A stretch of 64,000 nucleotides of DNA from RHLJ01 sp965601955 (GCA_965601955.1 OZ271855.1:3286001-3350000), one strand, 5' to 3'. Positions 18,789 to 32,619 are shown, counted from the stretch's first letter. A program made the numbers and translations. Notes: generated by a model from the sequence alone, not told the origin.

Positions 18789-19495
18789 CCTTTAAAGATG
18801 TCTTTTCGGAGTTGAAGAAGTATGCCCAGCCTTCAACTACAGAGCATTCAAGGAAAATCTTTCGCGCAACTCCTGGTGAGTATGGGGAAGGTGATAAATT
18901 TTTAGGTGTGTCTGTTCCCAATCAACGAAAGGTAGCTAAGAAGTATAAACACATGCCCCTGGAAGAGGTTGAGAAATTACTCAGTAACAAATACCATGAA
19001 TGCCGTTCAACTGCATTATTAGTACTTGTTTACCGTATTGAGAAAGCTACTCAAGATGAAGTAGATAAAGTTGCATCATTTTATCTAAAGAACCTGAACT
19101 TTGTAGATAATTGGGATCTTGTGGATAGCTCCTGCCGATTCATTCTGTCAAAATTTCTGGAGTACAGAGAACGAGACCTTTTATATATCCTGGCTAAATC
19201 AGATAACCTTTGGGAAAAGCGAATTTCTATTATAACATGTTACTATTTCATCAAAAAAAATGATTTCAACGATGCATTAGCTATTTCTGAAATCTTATTA
19301 TTCGATGATCACGACCTAATCCATAAAGCCGTAGGTTGGATGCTCAGAGAAATCGGAGAACAAGATATACGAGCAGAAGAGGATTTTTTAAGACAGGAAG
19401 GAAGATATAAACAGATGCCCCGAACTATGTTAAGGTATGCCATCGAAAAATTTGATGAACCTCTTAGAAAAAGATATCTCAATGGCACTATTTAA
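18785..19495 (+). CDS. AlkD-like DNA alkylation repair protein
   Basis: This is a 236-residue all-helical HEAT-like repeat protein of the usual AlkC/AlkD size. Family features include GVSVPNQRKVAKKY (about 41-54), the central NWDLVDSSCRFILSKFL (about 112-128), WEKRISIITCYYFI, and HDLIHKAVGWMLREIG (about 177-192). Characterised AlkD enzymes excise 3- and 7-alkylpurines without base flipping. The ATGA overlap with the DUF3667 gene indicates cotranscription. Its stop overlaps the opposing kinase gene by 4 bases. Confidence 0.9.
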   Translation: MTFKDVFSELKKYAQPSTTEHSRKIFRATPGEYGEGDKFLGVSVPNQRKVAKKYKHMPLEEVEKLLSNKYHECRSTALLVLVYRIEKATQDEVDKVASFYLKNLNFVDNWDLVDSSCRFILSKFLEYRERDLLYILAKSDNLWEKRISIITCYYFIKKNDFNDALAISEILLFDDHDLIHKAVGWMLREIGEQDIRAEEDFLRQEGRYKQMPRTMLRYAIEKFDEPLRKRYLNGTI

Positions 19496-21303
19496 CGCTC
19501 TCTCTTAATTGGAAATACGACCTCAAATTTTGTCCCTTTCCCTCCTTCTCCCCGCGCAATCGAATAATCGCCATGTAGTTGAGAAGCTAATGTCTTGATC
19601 AGCGTTTTACCTAAGGATTTAGAATTTTTAAGCTCATCTTCCTCAAAACCAGTTCCGTTATCTTCTACTGACAGAATATAGTTTCCATTATCCTTTTTCA
19701 TAGACACACAAATCTTGCCTTCCTTCATCCCATCAAAAGCATGTTTGTATGAGTTCACTATAACCTCGTTTAATAGCAAGGAGCATGGGATCGCAAGATT
19801 AACATCCAGGGAAATGTCTTCTACTTCAGCATCTAATAAAATCTCTTTTTCATCATTCGAGTACATCTTGCTTATAGCCAATAACAAATCGTTTACATAG
19901 ATTTTGTAATTGATGTATGCGAGCGTATAGTCATGGTAAAGCATTTCATGAACCAGCGAAATAGATTGAATCCTACTTTGGCTTTCCGTTAACGCCTTGG
20001 TTACCTCATCATTCTTAGAAGCATATGCTTGTAGTTGCAGGATTCCTGAGACGACAGCCAGGTTGTTTTTCACTCGATGGTGAATTTCTGAAAGAAGAAC
20101 CTCTTTCTCTCTCAATGAATCCCTGATTGCCTGGTTGGCTTTTTTTCGCTCTGTTACATCGGTAGCGATACAAACTGTACCTACTTTTTCTCCATCCGAA
20201 TTGACCAAATCAGACTCAGAAAAAAGTACAGGTATTGGTGCTTTCTCCTTTGTTAGTAATTGAAACTCGAAAATACTTCCGTCAGTTTGTTTTTCTTTAT
20301 AAGTATCTCCCATTGAATCCATATCATAAAATTGAATTACGGGAAGTCCGATAATCTCCTCTCTTGTATGATCAAGCATTCGAAGACCAGCTTTGTTTAT
20401 ACCAACAATGATCTTTTTTTCATCGGTTACAATAAGGGTCTCTTGCAATGACTCAATAATGCTATCCAGGTAATCCCGGGCCAGTGTTCTTTTTTTAAGA
20501 TTTGCAGCCATATCATTAAAAGAACTTGCCAGTTCCCCAATCTCATCACTGCTTTCAATACTTATCTGCTCATCTAGGTTTCCCTGACCCAGTTTTTGAG
20601 CTCCATCTCTAAGCTTTCTAAGTGGGTTTGCAATCGATCGATATATATAAAGCGAAATGAAAACGGCAAGAAGCACACTCGCTCCAAAGGCAAACGCAAA
20701 TGTCTTATTGAGTCGTTCTAGCTGTAGGCTTAATTCACTTTTCTCTTCTGTGTGATACAGGATGGTCTCTTCTCGAAGGTGAGAAATGGCTGGAATAATC
20801 CTGTTCCTGAAGAATGGACTTATCGAAGTATTAAATTGGATATTGGCTTGTTCTTTGTCCTCTTCAAGTAGAATAAGCCACTCTTTTGAAAGGTTAGTAT
20901 AAAAATTTATTCGCTCTCCTAACCGGTTTGCCTCCTCCAATTTCTCGTTACCTATAAGTAGATGGGAGGATTCATAAAAAGCGTACATACGATCAAATTC
21001 AGTATCAATTCTGTAAACCTGATCTTCAAATTGTTGAATCAGTAAACCTAGTGCTGGCTCGTCGAGGGTAGTTTGTCCCTCTAAGTCGTTATCAGATTCC
21101 TTAATCGCTGATAGATATACGAGACTTTCATAGAGGCCAATTTCAAGATTAGATGTAATCTCAACCAAAAGGTTAGTTTTTGCACTATTCGTAACCAGAT
21201 GATTTTGAATAGTGGTCGAATACCAGCTCGACAATACCCCCAACGATACGATGAGTAAGCTGATACACACAAAACTTAATATGATCTTATTACCTAATTT
21301 CAA
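19492..21303 (-). CDS. Sensor histidine kinase (HAMP-PAS-HisKA_2)
   Basis: This 603-residue protein has TM1 (about 7-27), an extracytoplasmic helical domain (about 30-200), TM2 (about 203-222), HAMP (about 222-275), PAS (about 275-385), HisKA_2 with IHHRVKNN (His 408/409) and HATPase (NEVIVNSYKHAF; DNGTGF). It is an orphan: no receiver gene is nearby. Its output module closely resembles that of the propeller kinase at 13844-16852. The start is TTG at 21303, preceded by AGGG and, two codons upstream, an in-frame stop; the next ATG would remove TM1. It converges with the AlkD-like gene with a 4-base overlap. Confidence 0.9.
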   Translation of the reverse strand: MKLGNKIILSFVCISLLIVSLGVLSSWYSTTIQNHLVTNSAKTNLLVEITSNLEIGLYESLVYLSAIKESDNDLEGQTTLDEPALGLLIQQFEDQVYRIDTEFDRMYAFYESSHLLIGNEKLEEANRLGERINFYTNLSKEWLILLEEDKEQANIQFNTSISPFFRNRIIPAISHLREETILYHTEEKSELSLQLERLNKTFAFAFGASVLLAVFISLYIYRSIANPLRKLRDGAQKLGQGNLDEQISIESSDEIGELASSFNDMAANLKKRTLARDYLDSIIESLQETLIVTDEKKIIVGINKAGLRMLDHTREEIIGLPVIQFYDMDSMGDTYKEKQTDGSIFEFQLLTKEKAPIPVLFSESDLVNSDGEKVGTVCIATDVTERKKANQAIRDSLREKEVLLSEIHHRVKNNLAVVSGILQLQAYASKNDEVTKALTESQSRIQSISLVHEMLYHDYTLAYINYKIYVNDLLLAISKMYSNDEKEILLDAEVEDISLDVNLAIPCSLLLNEVIVNSYKHAFDGMKEGKICVSMKKDNGNYILSVEDNGTGFEEDELKNSKSLGKTLIKTLASQLHGDYSIARGEGGKGTKFEVVFPIKRER

Positions 21304-21446
21304 AATTTAACCCTTAACAAAAGAAGTATTTGATAATAATAGAAATAACTACTTAAACGAATTAGAAAAGCCTCATGTAACATTTATCAAATTAAGATTT
21401 TAGCTCTAATCGAAATGTAGGAATAGAAAGAATGCTATTCGATCAA

Positions 21447-22550
21447 TCAGCTTACTACTTCTATAAATGATCTCTTGAAATGCTTCATTTCTTTTTCGGT
21501 TCCAATAGTAACCCTAACACAATTTGGAAGGCCGAACGCATTTATCCTTCGTAAGATCACTCCCTTCTTCAACATATTCTCTGTAAAGAAAATAGCTTGG
21601 TCTTCTGTTGAGAAAACCATCATCACAAAATTGGAAATAGAAGGAACATACCTGATGCCCTGCTCATCAAAGAAATCGTACAATTTCTGTTTTTCTTCAT
21701 TCACCAGGTTTCTTGCTCTATCCAAAAAATTGGTATCCATATAAGCTGCAAGGGCTCCAGCCTGTGCCAACACAGTAGGCTCAAAAGGCATTTTCGTCTT
21801 ATAAAGATACCCTATAATTTCCGTACTGGCTATCGCATACCCTATTCTAAAACCTGCCAAACCATATCCTTTCGAAAAGGTTCTCAGTATGATAACATTA
21901 TTGTGGTTATAGCTTAGCACATCCGGGTAATCCTCAACCCCATGAGCATACTCATAATAAGCCTCATCCATCACAACAAGTACGTCTTCCGGAACTTGTT
22001 CCATCATCCATTCGAATTCTGAAGTAGAGATATAAGTCCCGGTAGGATTATTTGGGTTTGCTATATAAATCATCTTAGTCTGTTCATCAATAGCAGACAC
22101 TAGTGCTTTTACATCAAATCTATATCCTTTATCTAATGGTACTTTTTTGACCTTTACTCCCCTGATTTTTGCCTGAACATAGATACCTATGAAAGTAGCA
22201 TCCGAGGTAACAATATTCTGCTTATTGTGAAAAAACGTCTTGCAAAGCATAGAAAGAACACTTTCTGATCCTGCGCCCGTAATCACCTGATTGATACCAA
22301 TCTCATTTTGTGCTGCAATCTGTTTTACCAGCTGTTTGGATAGAGGGTCAGGATACTCATGAGCATGAGCCATAGCCGAATTTATCGCTGGCTGAACGTG
22401 TTCACTGAAACCCAATCGATTTTCGTTAGAGGCTAGTTTTGAAATCTCTTCCAGTTGATATTCTTCAACTACTTCAGCAATAGTTTTACCTGGCACATAT
22501 GGCTTTAATTGATCAATATTGGCAGGAACTAAGGCTCGTTCTTTTATCAT
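21447..22550 (-). CDS. hisC: Histidinol-phosphate aminotransferase-like enzyme
   Basis: This is a PLP fold-type I aminotransferase of 367 residues. It has SNENRLGFS near the N terminus, the conserved ANPNNPTGT loop (about 165-173), MDEAYYEYA, and the PLP lysine in RTFSKGYGLAGFRIGYA. I start it at ATG 22550, which has a GGAG 9 bases upstream; the frame extends to a TTG at 22577 that looks less likely. It is not in a histidine operon, so it may act in histidine synthesis or on aromatic/other amino acids; hisC is the family name rather than a proven role. It is divergent from the SDR gene. Confidence 0.83.
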   Translation of the reverse strand: MIKERALVPANIDQLKPYVPGKTIAEVVEEYQLEEISKLASNENRLGFSEHVQPAINSAMAHAHEYPDPLSKQLVKQIAAQNEIGINQVITGAGSESVLSMLCKTFFHNKQNIVTSDATFIGIYVQAKIRGVKVKKVPLDKGYRFDVKALVSAIDEQTKMIYIANPNNPTGTYISTSEFEWMMEQVPEDVLVVMDEAYYEYAHGVEDYPDVLSYNHNNVIILRTFSKGYGLAGFRIGYAIASTEIIGYLYKTKMPFEPTVLAQAGALAAYMDTNFLDRARNLVNEEKQKLYDFFDEQGIRYVPSISNFVMMVFSTEDQAIFFTENMLKKGVILRRINAFGLPNCVRVTIGTEKEMKHFKRSFIEVVS

Positions 22551-22636
22551 ATTTAATTCTCCAACTTTATTCTTCAAGAAGGTACGATCAATGAAACTAA
22601 CTTTCAGAATGAAGTCTCAATACGTACTTTAAAACC

Positions 22637-23329
22637 ATGAAAAAAATCATTGTTACAGGTGCCAGTAAAGGAATAGGAAGAGCCACTACTATTCACCTTG
22701 CTAAAGAAGGACATAAAGTATTCGCCATTGCCCGGTCAGAACGTGCATTAAAAAACCTGATTCTTGAAAACTATACCGGAGATATAGTACCAATTACTGC
22801 AGATTTAACCGACGAAAACGATTTGGGCCAAATAGTTAAGGTCATTGGTGTTGATACAAAAATAGACGGTCTAATCAACAATGCTGGGTTATTGATCAAT
22901 AAGCCTTTTTTAAATACAACAACTGTTGAATGGCAGGAACAACTAGAGGTAAATCTGTTGGCTCCTGTTAAGTTGATTAAAAGAGTGCACCCAAATCTCA
23001 CGAAAGGTGGCCATATACTTAACATTAGCAGTATGGGAGGGTTTCAGGGAAGTTCTAAATTCCCTGGATTGTCTGCCTACAGTGCTTCGAAAGGAGCTTT
23101 ATCAATATTAACCGAAAGCCTAAGCATAGAATTTGCTGACTCAGGAATATCTGTAAACTGTTTATGCCTGGGTGCTGTACAAACAAAAATGCTTCAGAAG
23201 GCCTTCCCTGGTTATCAAGCGCCTACTTCACCTGAACAGATGGCCTCCTTTGTAGCCGAATTTGTATTAAATGGACACAACTACTTTAATGGAAAAATTC
23301 TGCCTGTCTCTTTAAATAATCCTAATTAG
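22637..23329 (+). CDS. Short-chain dehydrogenase/reductase
   Basis: This is a 230-residue classical SDR with the Rossmann motif TGASKGIGR (7-15), the structural NNAG motif (about 79-82), the catalytic Ser in LNISSMGG (about 132) and the YSASKG catalytic Tyr/Lys pair (about 147-151). The basic residue after the nucleotide-binding loop (IARSERALK) suggests NADPH preference (inference). Substrate unknown. It is monocistronic between a divergent aminotransferase and a small exported protein. Confidence 0.88.
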   Translation: MKKIIVTGASKGIGRATTIHLAKEGHKVFAIARSERALKNLILENYTGDIVPITADLTDENDLGQIVKVIGVDTKIDGLINNAGLLINKPFLNTTTVEWQEQLEVNLLAPVKLIKRVHPNLTKGGHILNISSMGGFQGSSKFPGLSAYSASKGALSILTESLSIEFADSGISVNCLCLGAVQTKMLQKAFPGYQAPTSPEQMASFVAEFVLNGHNYFNGKILPVSLNNPN

Positions 23330-23388
23330 TTTGTTCAAAGGCGGCTCATTTTATTAACTTCATCAAAACCAAAACTACATACTTCTAG

Positions 23389-24057
23389 ATGAAGCATTTC
23401 GGTACGATTATTTGTTCTGCAGCACTTTTCCTTTCAATTTTTACCTACCAATCCAAAGCACAAACCGTTGAATTATTAGCTGGCAATACTCTAAATGGAG
23501 CTATGAATGGCACTATTTTGGGTGGTGCTTCTATGGCGCTGGCTAATAGTGATGACTTTTATCCTCTCCAGGTTGGTCTTGGATTAGGAACTTTATATGG
23601 TATTGGAATGGGAGGCTATGATATTGTTCAGGGACAGGGACAAGAGATTCTGGTATCTGGTTTATTTAATGATGGAAGCAACAGTTCTATCATCGTTTTG
23701 CTTGACACTTTTTATGGAGCAGCTGCCGGAGCAGTTGTTGTAACCTCGATAATGCTTGTTGCCAATGAGCCCCTGGTTGATGGACTTCAGTATGGAGCGG
23801 GCATTGGTGCCTGGGTAGGGTTTGGATTTGGTGTATTTGACACCTTTTTCCTCGCAAAAAGAACTTCAGCTTCCATTGCCTCTTTGCCAGTCCCGTCTAA
23901 TAATGCCAGTGGAATTGTAGGGGTCGATTTCGAAAATGGCACCTCATTAGGATTGATACAACCATCCCTTTTTCAAAGTCTGGATTTCACTTCTTATGAT
24001 ATCAATCTAAATGTTCAGGCTAAGATAGATTTAGTTAATTTCAGAATTAACTTTTGA
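23389..24057 (+). CDS. Exported glycine-rich protein of unknown function
   Basis: This 222-residue protein has a signal peptide (about 1-25, cleavage after SKAQ). The mature region is rich in Gly/Ala with several hydrophobic stretches (about 35-60, 105-125, 130-150) resembling glycine-zipper or TM segments. The C terminus, which alternates polar and hydrophobic residues and ends in Phe (NLNVQAKIDLVNFRINF), looks like a beta strand of an outer-membrane protein. It may be a small outer-membrane or membrane-associated protein (inference). It overlaps the convergent SGNH hydrolase gene by 11 bases. Confidence 0.72.
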   Translation: MKHFGTIICSAALFLSIFTYQSKAQTVELLAGNTLNGAMNGTILGGASMALANSDDFYPLQVGLGLGTLYGIGMGGYDIVQGQGQEILVSGLFNDGSNSSIIVLLDTFYGAAAGAVVVTSIMLVANEPLVDGLQYGAGIGAWVGFGFGVFDTFFLAKRTSASIASLPVPSNNASGIVGVDFENGTSLGLIQPSLFQSLDFTSYDINLNVQAKIDLVNFRINF

Positions 24058-24910
24058 TCTGAACTTCTGCTAACGTTCTTAGTACTTCTCGTACAGTATT
24101 GATGTGTCCACTTAAGGAATGATGTAAGCCATCACTCAAGAAATTCCACGCTTTCGGTTCATCATCACCCATTCTTAACCCCTTGGGATCTACAATTCCT
24201 CCGGTTTTACCAGAAACGAGTTGCCGAACTTGTTCCAAATCTTGTACATCAATAGAGAATTCATACAATGGATTGGATTCCAACATCTCTGATATCACAG
24301 TAGCTGGTGTTATCCAAATTGTTGGATTTTCAATACTATCCTCAAGAACCTCATGAATAGTATTCAAGTTTTCCCAGGTCTCAGATAAAGGGAGGAGTGT
24401 ACGGTTTGAAGCGATATTCAATCGTTGCGCATCGAAGGTTCCCAAAGAAACAAAGACCCAGTCTGGTTCATGTATTAACACATCTCTATCCAGCCTTTTC
24501 AGCGCTTCAGAGGTAGTATCATATGCCAATCCTGAATTAATAAACTCAAACTCAGGCCTTTCAAATGAAATTTCTAGAATGTGTTTAAAAATGCTAAACC
24601 AGCCTTGATCATCTTCTGTGATAGAATCCCCAAAGGCAACGATAGTCTCATGACCATCAAAAGGAAGTTTGTCAATCAGCTCAATAATCTCTTCCTCTTT
24701 AAGTAATTCAAGGGCAGCTTGTTTTGTATTTTCTTCAAAATTCTGCCGGAAACTTTTGAGCTCATCCATTGAAACTCCTAATAAAGCGGCTTCGGCTTCT
24801 AGACTATTTTTTCCTGGAAAAAGCGGATGATTCTTCTCGATATGATAGAAGGGAATAATGAATTGCTCCAGAATTCCTTTTTCTTCTTCCGTTAATTTCT
24901 TTTTGCTCAT
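24047..24910 (-). CDS. SGNH/GDSL-family hydrolase
   Basis: This 287-residue protein has the GDSI block (FGDSITEDDQGW, about 91-102) carrying the nucleophilic Ser and the catalytic block SDGLHHSLSGH (about 260-270) with Asp and His. Block III (SLGTFD) has Gly-Thr instead of the usual GxND. A helical N-terminal extension of about 80 residues precedes the fold. There is no signal peptide, so it is probably a cytoplasmic esterase or deacetylase; substrate unknown. The start lies 3 bases after the sirtuin stop, in a three-gene operon with the sirtuin and the acyl-CoA dehydrogenase. A role in acyl-group removal would fit (inference). Confidence 0.8.
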   Translation of the reverse strand: MSKKKLTEEEKGILEQFIIPFYHIEKNHPLFPGKNSLEAEAALLGVSMDELKSFRQNFEENTKQAALELLKEEEIIELIDKLPFDGHETIVAFGDSITEDDQGWFSIFKHILEISFERPEFEFINSGLAYDTTSEALKRLDRDVLIHEPDWVFVSLGTFDAQRLNIASNRTLLPLSETWENLNTIHEVLEDSIENPTIWITPATVISEMLESNPLYEFSIDVQDLEQVRQLVSGKTGGIVDPKGLRMGDDEPKAWNFLSDGLHHSLSGHINTVREVLRTLAEVQIKS

Positions 24911-24913
24911 TCT

Positions 24914-25606
24914 TTAACTCACTTTTAAGTACTTGGCTAAATCCTCGACTCCCAAGCATGCATTTTTTTGAATATGAATCCAATCTTCATAACTCAAAAG
25001 TTCAGGGGTTGAGGGATCAATAATAAACTTTTGAATACCTGGTCGTGCATAATTTACTAATCCTGCTGCCGGATATACTACCAATGATGTACCTATCACG
25101 ATCAATATATCAGCACTTTCTACATCTCTTGCAGCCGTTTCAATGAGTGGCACCATCTCACCGAACCAAACTATGGCTGGTCGAAGTTGAGAACCGTCTG
25201 GAGCTTTTTCTCCGAATTTGATATCTCTTGTACCAATCTCTATTACCTCTTCAGTATCGTATTCACCTCGAGCTTTAGACAATTCACCATGAAGGTGTAT
25301 TACATTGGTTGAGCCACCTCTTTCATGAAGATTGTCAATATTCTGGGTTACTACAGTTACTTCAAAGTCATTTTCCAGAGAGGCTATAAACTCGTGAGCC
25401 AGATTCGGTTCAGCTTCTACTGCCTGCTTTCTTCTCAGGTTATAGAAATTGAGTACCTTTTCCGGATCTTGGTTCCATCCATCAATAGAAGCGACTTCAT
25501 GAACGTCATACCCTTCCCAAAGGCCTCCTGAATCTCTAAACGTTGCTAAGCCGCTTTCTGCGCTTACTCCTGCTCCACTAAGTACGACAATTTTTTTATC
25601 GGGCAT
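24914..25606 (-). CDS. cobB: Sir2-family NAD-dependent protein deacylase
   Basis: This is a 230-residue sirtuin with the NAD motifs GAGVSAESG (11-19) and FRDSGGLW (23-30), TQNID (87-91) and the catalytic His in HLHGEL (His 106). The Tyr55-x-x-Arg58 pair matches the class III (CobB/SIRT5) signature for acidic acyl groups such as succinyl. The four zinc-binding cysteines normally found between HGEL and the RPxxVWFGE motif are all absent here. The start overlaps the acyl-CoA dehydrogenase stop by 11 bases, and the stop is 3 bases from the SGNH gene, so the three are cotranscribed. Confidence 0.88.
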   Translation of the reverse strand: MPDKKIVVLSGAGVSAESGLATFRDSGGLWEGYDVHEVASIDGWNQDPEKVLNFYNLRRKQAVEAEPNLAHEFIASLENDFEVTVVTQNIDNLHERGGSTNVIHLHGELSKARGEYDTEEVIEIGTRDIKFGEKAPDGSQLRPAIVWFGEMVPLIETAARDVESADILIVIGTSLVVYPAAGLVNYARPGIQKFIIDPSTPELLSYEDWIHIQKNACLGVEDLAKYLKVS

Positions 25607-27098
25607 CTACCATTGCCAAACTGAACCAATTGCTTTCAGAAAGGTAATCTTCTACTACTTCCAGGATTTGTGAAGATTTAAATGAATCCAGGATACCGTT
25701 AATTTCCTCTTGAAGAACTGCGAGTGCATTATCAATAAGCTCTGAATTAAAGCCTTGCTCTCCAAGGTTAATAGTAAACTCCATTGAGATTATGCGCCCT
25801 AGCGCTTTCCCAAGTTCTACAAGCTTGCGCTGAGGCATCTTCGAATCTATCTCAAAATTGAGTACATCCTTAAAGTAGTCGGATGCATTCCCAGTGAGTT
25901 CATAATTTTTAAGGAACTCATATAGATTCGTGCTTTTGAATTTTCTCATCATCTTAATTACTGATTCACTAATCTGCTGGTATAAGATGTCGTTAGATCC
26001 TTCAAAAATTTGGAATGGTCTGCTATCAACCGTTGAACGGCCCGCAATATGGTCCAGTCGATAGCCCTTAGCACCTGTTAATTGTAGCAATGATTGAGAA
26101 GCCTTTTGCATATAGTCAGTAATAACTGATTTGATGGCATTAGCTTCCACATCCATCTTCGCGGTGTTCTTCTCTAGGGAAATATGTGTGCTTGTGAAAT
26201 TGCACATTGCGGAACATACTGTGAAATAAGACTGGAGCTTATTAATTCTCGCCTTCACCTGGTCATAATCGATTAAACTTTGACCGCCAATAAATCTCTG
26301 TCGGCAATGTGTTATTGCTTCCTCCATCATCCGTCTTAGAAAACCCGCTCCCATTCCAGGAAACTGAAGCCGGCTCCTATGTAGTAAATCCAGCATTAAT
26401 GTAATACCAGTTCCTTTAGGCTCTAGTTTATATTCTGAAGGAACTTCAATATTAACTCGATTCTTACCGTAAGGGATCGGATACAATCCGAGGTTGTTAT
26501 AATATTCTTCCACATTAATTCCCCCATTTCTAGTGTCATGGATGAAGAAAGAAATGTCTCTACCGAGTTGACCATCTTTGTTTCTTTCTCTTGCGGTCAT
26601 CAACCAGTAATCTGCTTTCCCTGTCAAGCCTGCCCAATGCTTTAACCCTTTAATCGAATAGCTGTCAGTAGCTGCTCTTTTTTCAAAAGAGGTTTCCATT
26701 TTTAAAGCCTCTGAGCCAAAATCGGGTTCTGTAATCATTAGACCTCCCATTCGGCGGTCATTTAGAATACGATGGTAAATTTCCTCTTTTGTTTCTTCCT
26801 GTGCATAATTTGCTACAGGTTGAATAAACAAAGCTCCATTAATTCCCATCATCAATGAAAGTGGTAAAGACTCATAGGAACTGGCTTCAAGCATAGCTAA
26901 AGCTTCCGCAGTATGACCACCAAAGCCTCCATATTTAGAGGGGATAAAAGCAGCCAACGGAGTGGGAGTCAAAATATTCGCTAAATCTTCGTCTGCGATT
27001 CCTCTTTTGAGACTATCCTTATTAGTCTCTAAATCTCTCTTAAAAATTTTAGAAAGTTTGTCTTTGTATTCTTTTAAGAATGATTCAAAATCAAGCAT
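25596..27098 (-). CDS. Acyl-CoA dehydrogenase family protein
   Basis: This is a 500-residue flavoprotein with the family's N-terminal helical domain (with PSKYGGFGG about 53-61), middle beta domain (MITEPDFGSEALKM, GLKHWAGLTGKADYW) and C-terminal helical domain. The latter contains the QLTGAKGY loop and FEGSNDILYQQ, in which Glu sits where acyl-CoA dehydrogenases of the MCAD type have their catalytic base. It is longer than standard members (about 380-400) because of a C-terminal helical extension (about 405-500). It probably oxidises an acyl-CoA, with FAD as cofactor. It is first in an operon with a sirtuin and an SGNH hydrolase. Confidence 0.88.
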   Translation of the reverse strand: MLDFESFLKEYKDKLSKIFKRDLETNKDSLKRGIADEDLANILTPTPLAAFIPSKYGGFGGHTAEALAMLEASSYESLPLSLMMGINGALFIQPVANYAQEETKEEIYHRILNDRRMGGLMITEPDFGSEALKMETSFEKRAATDSYSIKGLKHWAGLTGKADYWLMTARERNKDGQLGRDISFFIHDTRNGGINVEEYYNNLGLYPIPYGKNRVNIEVPSEYKLEPKGTGITLMLDLLHRSRLQFPGMGAGFLRRMMEEAITHCRQRFIGGQSLIDYDQVKARINKLQSYFTVCSAMCNFTSTHISLEKNTAKMDVEANAIKSVITDYMQKASQSLLQLTGAKGYRLDHIAGRSTVDSRPFQIFEGSNDILYQQISESVIKMMRKFKSTNLYEFLKNYELTGNASDYFKDVLNFEIDSKMPQRKLVELGKALGRIISMEFTINLGEQGFNSELIDNALAVLQEEINGILDSFKSSQILEVVEDYLSESNWFSLAMVDAR

Positions 27099-27173
27099 AG
27101 TGCGCCTTTGATAGATAATTAAGTTTGCTAATATACGATTTATAACCCTTAAAATTTGAAAAGCGTTTAAATA

Positions 27174-27205
27174 AAAAAACCCCTTCTGGAGTTGAAGGGG
27201 TTTTT
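27174..27205 (-). terminator. Terminator of the rRNA operon
   Basis: A stem AAAAACCCCTTC (27175-27186) pairs perfectly with GAAGGGGTTTTT (27194-27205) around a 7-base loop. Read on the minus strand it follows the 5S gene and ends in a T-run. Confidence 0.88.
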
Positions 27206-27211
27206 AAGGGG

Positions 27212-27321
27212 GGAGAGGCGGCGACCTACTCTACCGCGTAGCAGTACCATCGGCGCTGCAGGGCTTAACGGCCGTGTTCGGGATGGGAACGGGTGGGGCC
27301 CCTGCGCAATAGCCACCTCAA
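27212..27321 (-). rRNA. rrf: 5S ribosomal RNA
   Basis: On the minus strand the sequence starts GGTGGCTATTGCGCAGGGG, contains CCATCCCGAACACGG and AAGCCCTGCAGCGCCGATGG, and ends AGAGTAGGTCGCCGCCTC, which are diagnostic 5S segments. About 110 nt; ends are approximate. It follows the 23S gene with a spacer of about 155 bases. Confidence 0.93.
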
Positions 27322-27475
27322 TCAAGTTCTTGTGTTGGCTGATCAATATGTCAGTAAATAAAGTTTTTTGACATGGTCCCGACCTGGGGCCGGGATAAAG
27401 AAGAAGCAAGTATGTTTTTTGTGTGTTGTAGTATGCCAGGCTTGCCCCGCAGTGTGCTGCAGTGCAAGCCATATA
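27322..27475 (-). other. 23S-5S spacer
   Basis: This spacer holds a TCCCG...CGGGA hairpin (27378-27396) related to two in the 16S-23S spacer. At its 23S edge it holds the downstream half of the 23S processing stem (27462-27474). No tRNA is present. Confidence 0.7.
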
Positions 27476-30349
<2,874 letters not shown>

Positions 30350-30680
30350 ATATGGCTTGCACCACCCACCCTCGCGGGTTTGTGTGCTTGCCTAGCTTGT
30401 TTGGTTCTATTGTGGTCCCGACAATTGCCATTGCCGGGATACCTTAGGCGCATCCCAACCGAAGTCGGGATACATTTTTTTGGTTTAATACTTTACAGTA
30501 TCAAGCCTTTACATTGTTACTTCTTCACCATGTCAAAGAACTTCGCTGGGCGAAGCGCCAGACTTGCTCTGGCGCCGCTCGGCGAGACCGGGTTGCTCCG
30601 GAATATCTGTATTGTAAGGAGCGGGCGAACTACTCACCTCTCAATCCTCACACCTCATCACTAATTCAATAAATTTCTTG
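30350..30680 (-). other. 23S-tRNA spacer of the rRNA operon
   Basis: These 331 bases contain no gene. They hold the upstream half of the 23S processing stem (30350-30362), two palindromes of the form TCCCG...CGGGA / ATCCC...GGGAT (30416-30439; 30452-30471) and a strong hairpin GCGCCAGA / TCTGGCGC (30555-30562 with 30568-30575). Short open frames across it are accidental. Confidence 0.75.
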
Positions 30681-30754
30681 TGGAGCTACGGGGATTCGAA
30701 CCCCGGACCCCCTGCTTGCAAAGCAGGTGCTCTAGCCAGCTGAGCTATAGCCCC
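30681..30754 (-). tRNA. tRNA-Ala (UGC)
   Basis: A 74-nt cloverleaf on the minus strand. It has acceptor stem GGGGCTA/TAGCTCC with the G3:U70 pair diagnostic for alanine, a TGC anticodon in CTTTGCAAG, T-loop GGTTCGAATCC and discriminator A. CCA is not encoded. Confidence 0.97.
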
Positions 30755-30770
30755 ATTGCAGTACCTTAAG

Positions 30771-30844
<74 letters not shown>

Positions 30845-30914
30845 CCATTAGGGCTCATCCCAACACTCGTTGGGAAGCCACCTTGCTGGCAGGCCAGCTC
30901 CGGCCTTGCGCAAA

Positions 30915-30934
30915 AGCAAAAAACAGATTGTTTG
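30915..30934 (-). other. 16S processing stem, downstream half
   Basis: A 20-base segment (AGCAAAAAACAGATTGTTTG) is the exact reverse complement of 32600-32619. The two flank the 16S gene and would pair in the primary transcript to form the double-stranded substrate of RNase III. Confidence 0.85.
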
Positions 30935-30985
30935 CCACGAGCTCGCGTAAGTTCGTAGTCCTAAGTTATTAGAACAGCTCTCCGT

Positions 30986-32522
<1,537 letters not shown>

Positions 32523-32599
32523 ATAAAATATATATACTCTGTGAGCCGACCCTACGCTCTCCTCATTCAAAAGAATTTCAGAGCTAATTAAAGCTCGCA

Positions 32600-32619
32600 C
32601 AAACAATCTGTTTTTTGCT
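32600..32619 (-). other. 16S processing stem, upstream half
   Basis: CAAACAATCTGTTTTTTGCT pairs over 20 bp without mismatch with 30915-30934 on the other side of the 16S gene. A weaker continuation (GCTCG on both sides) extends the stem. Confidence 0.85.
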
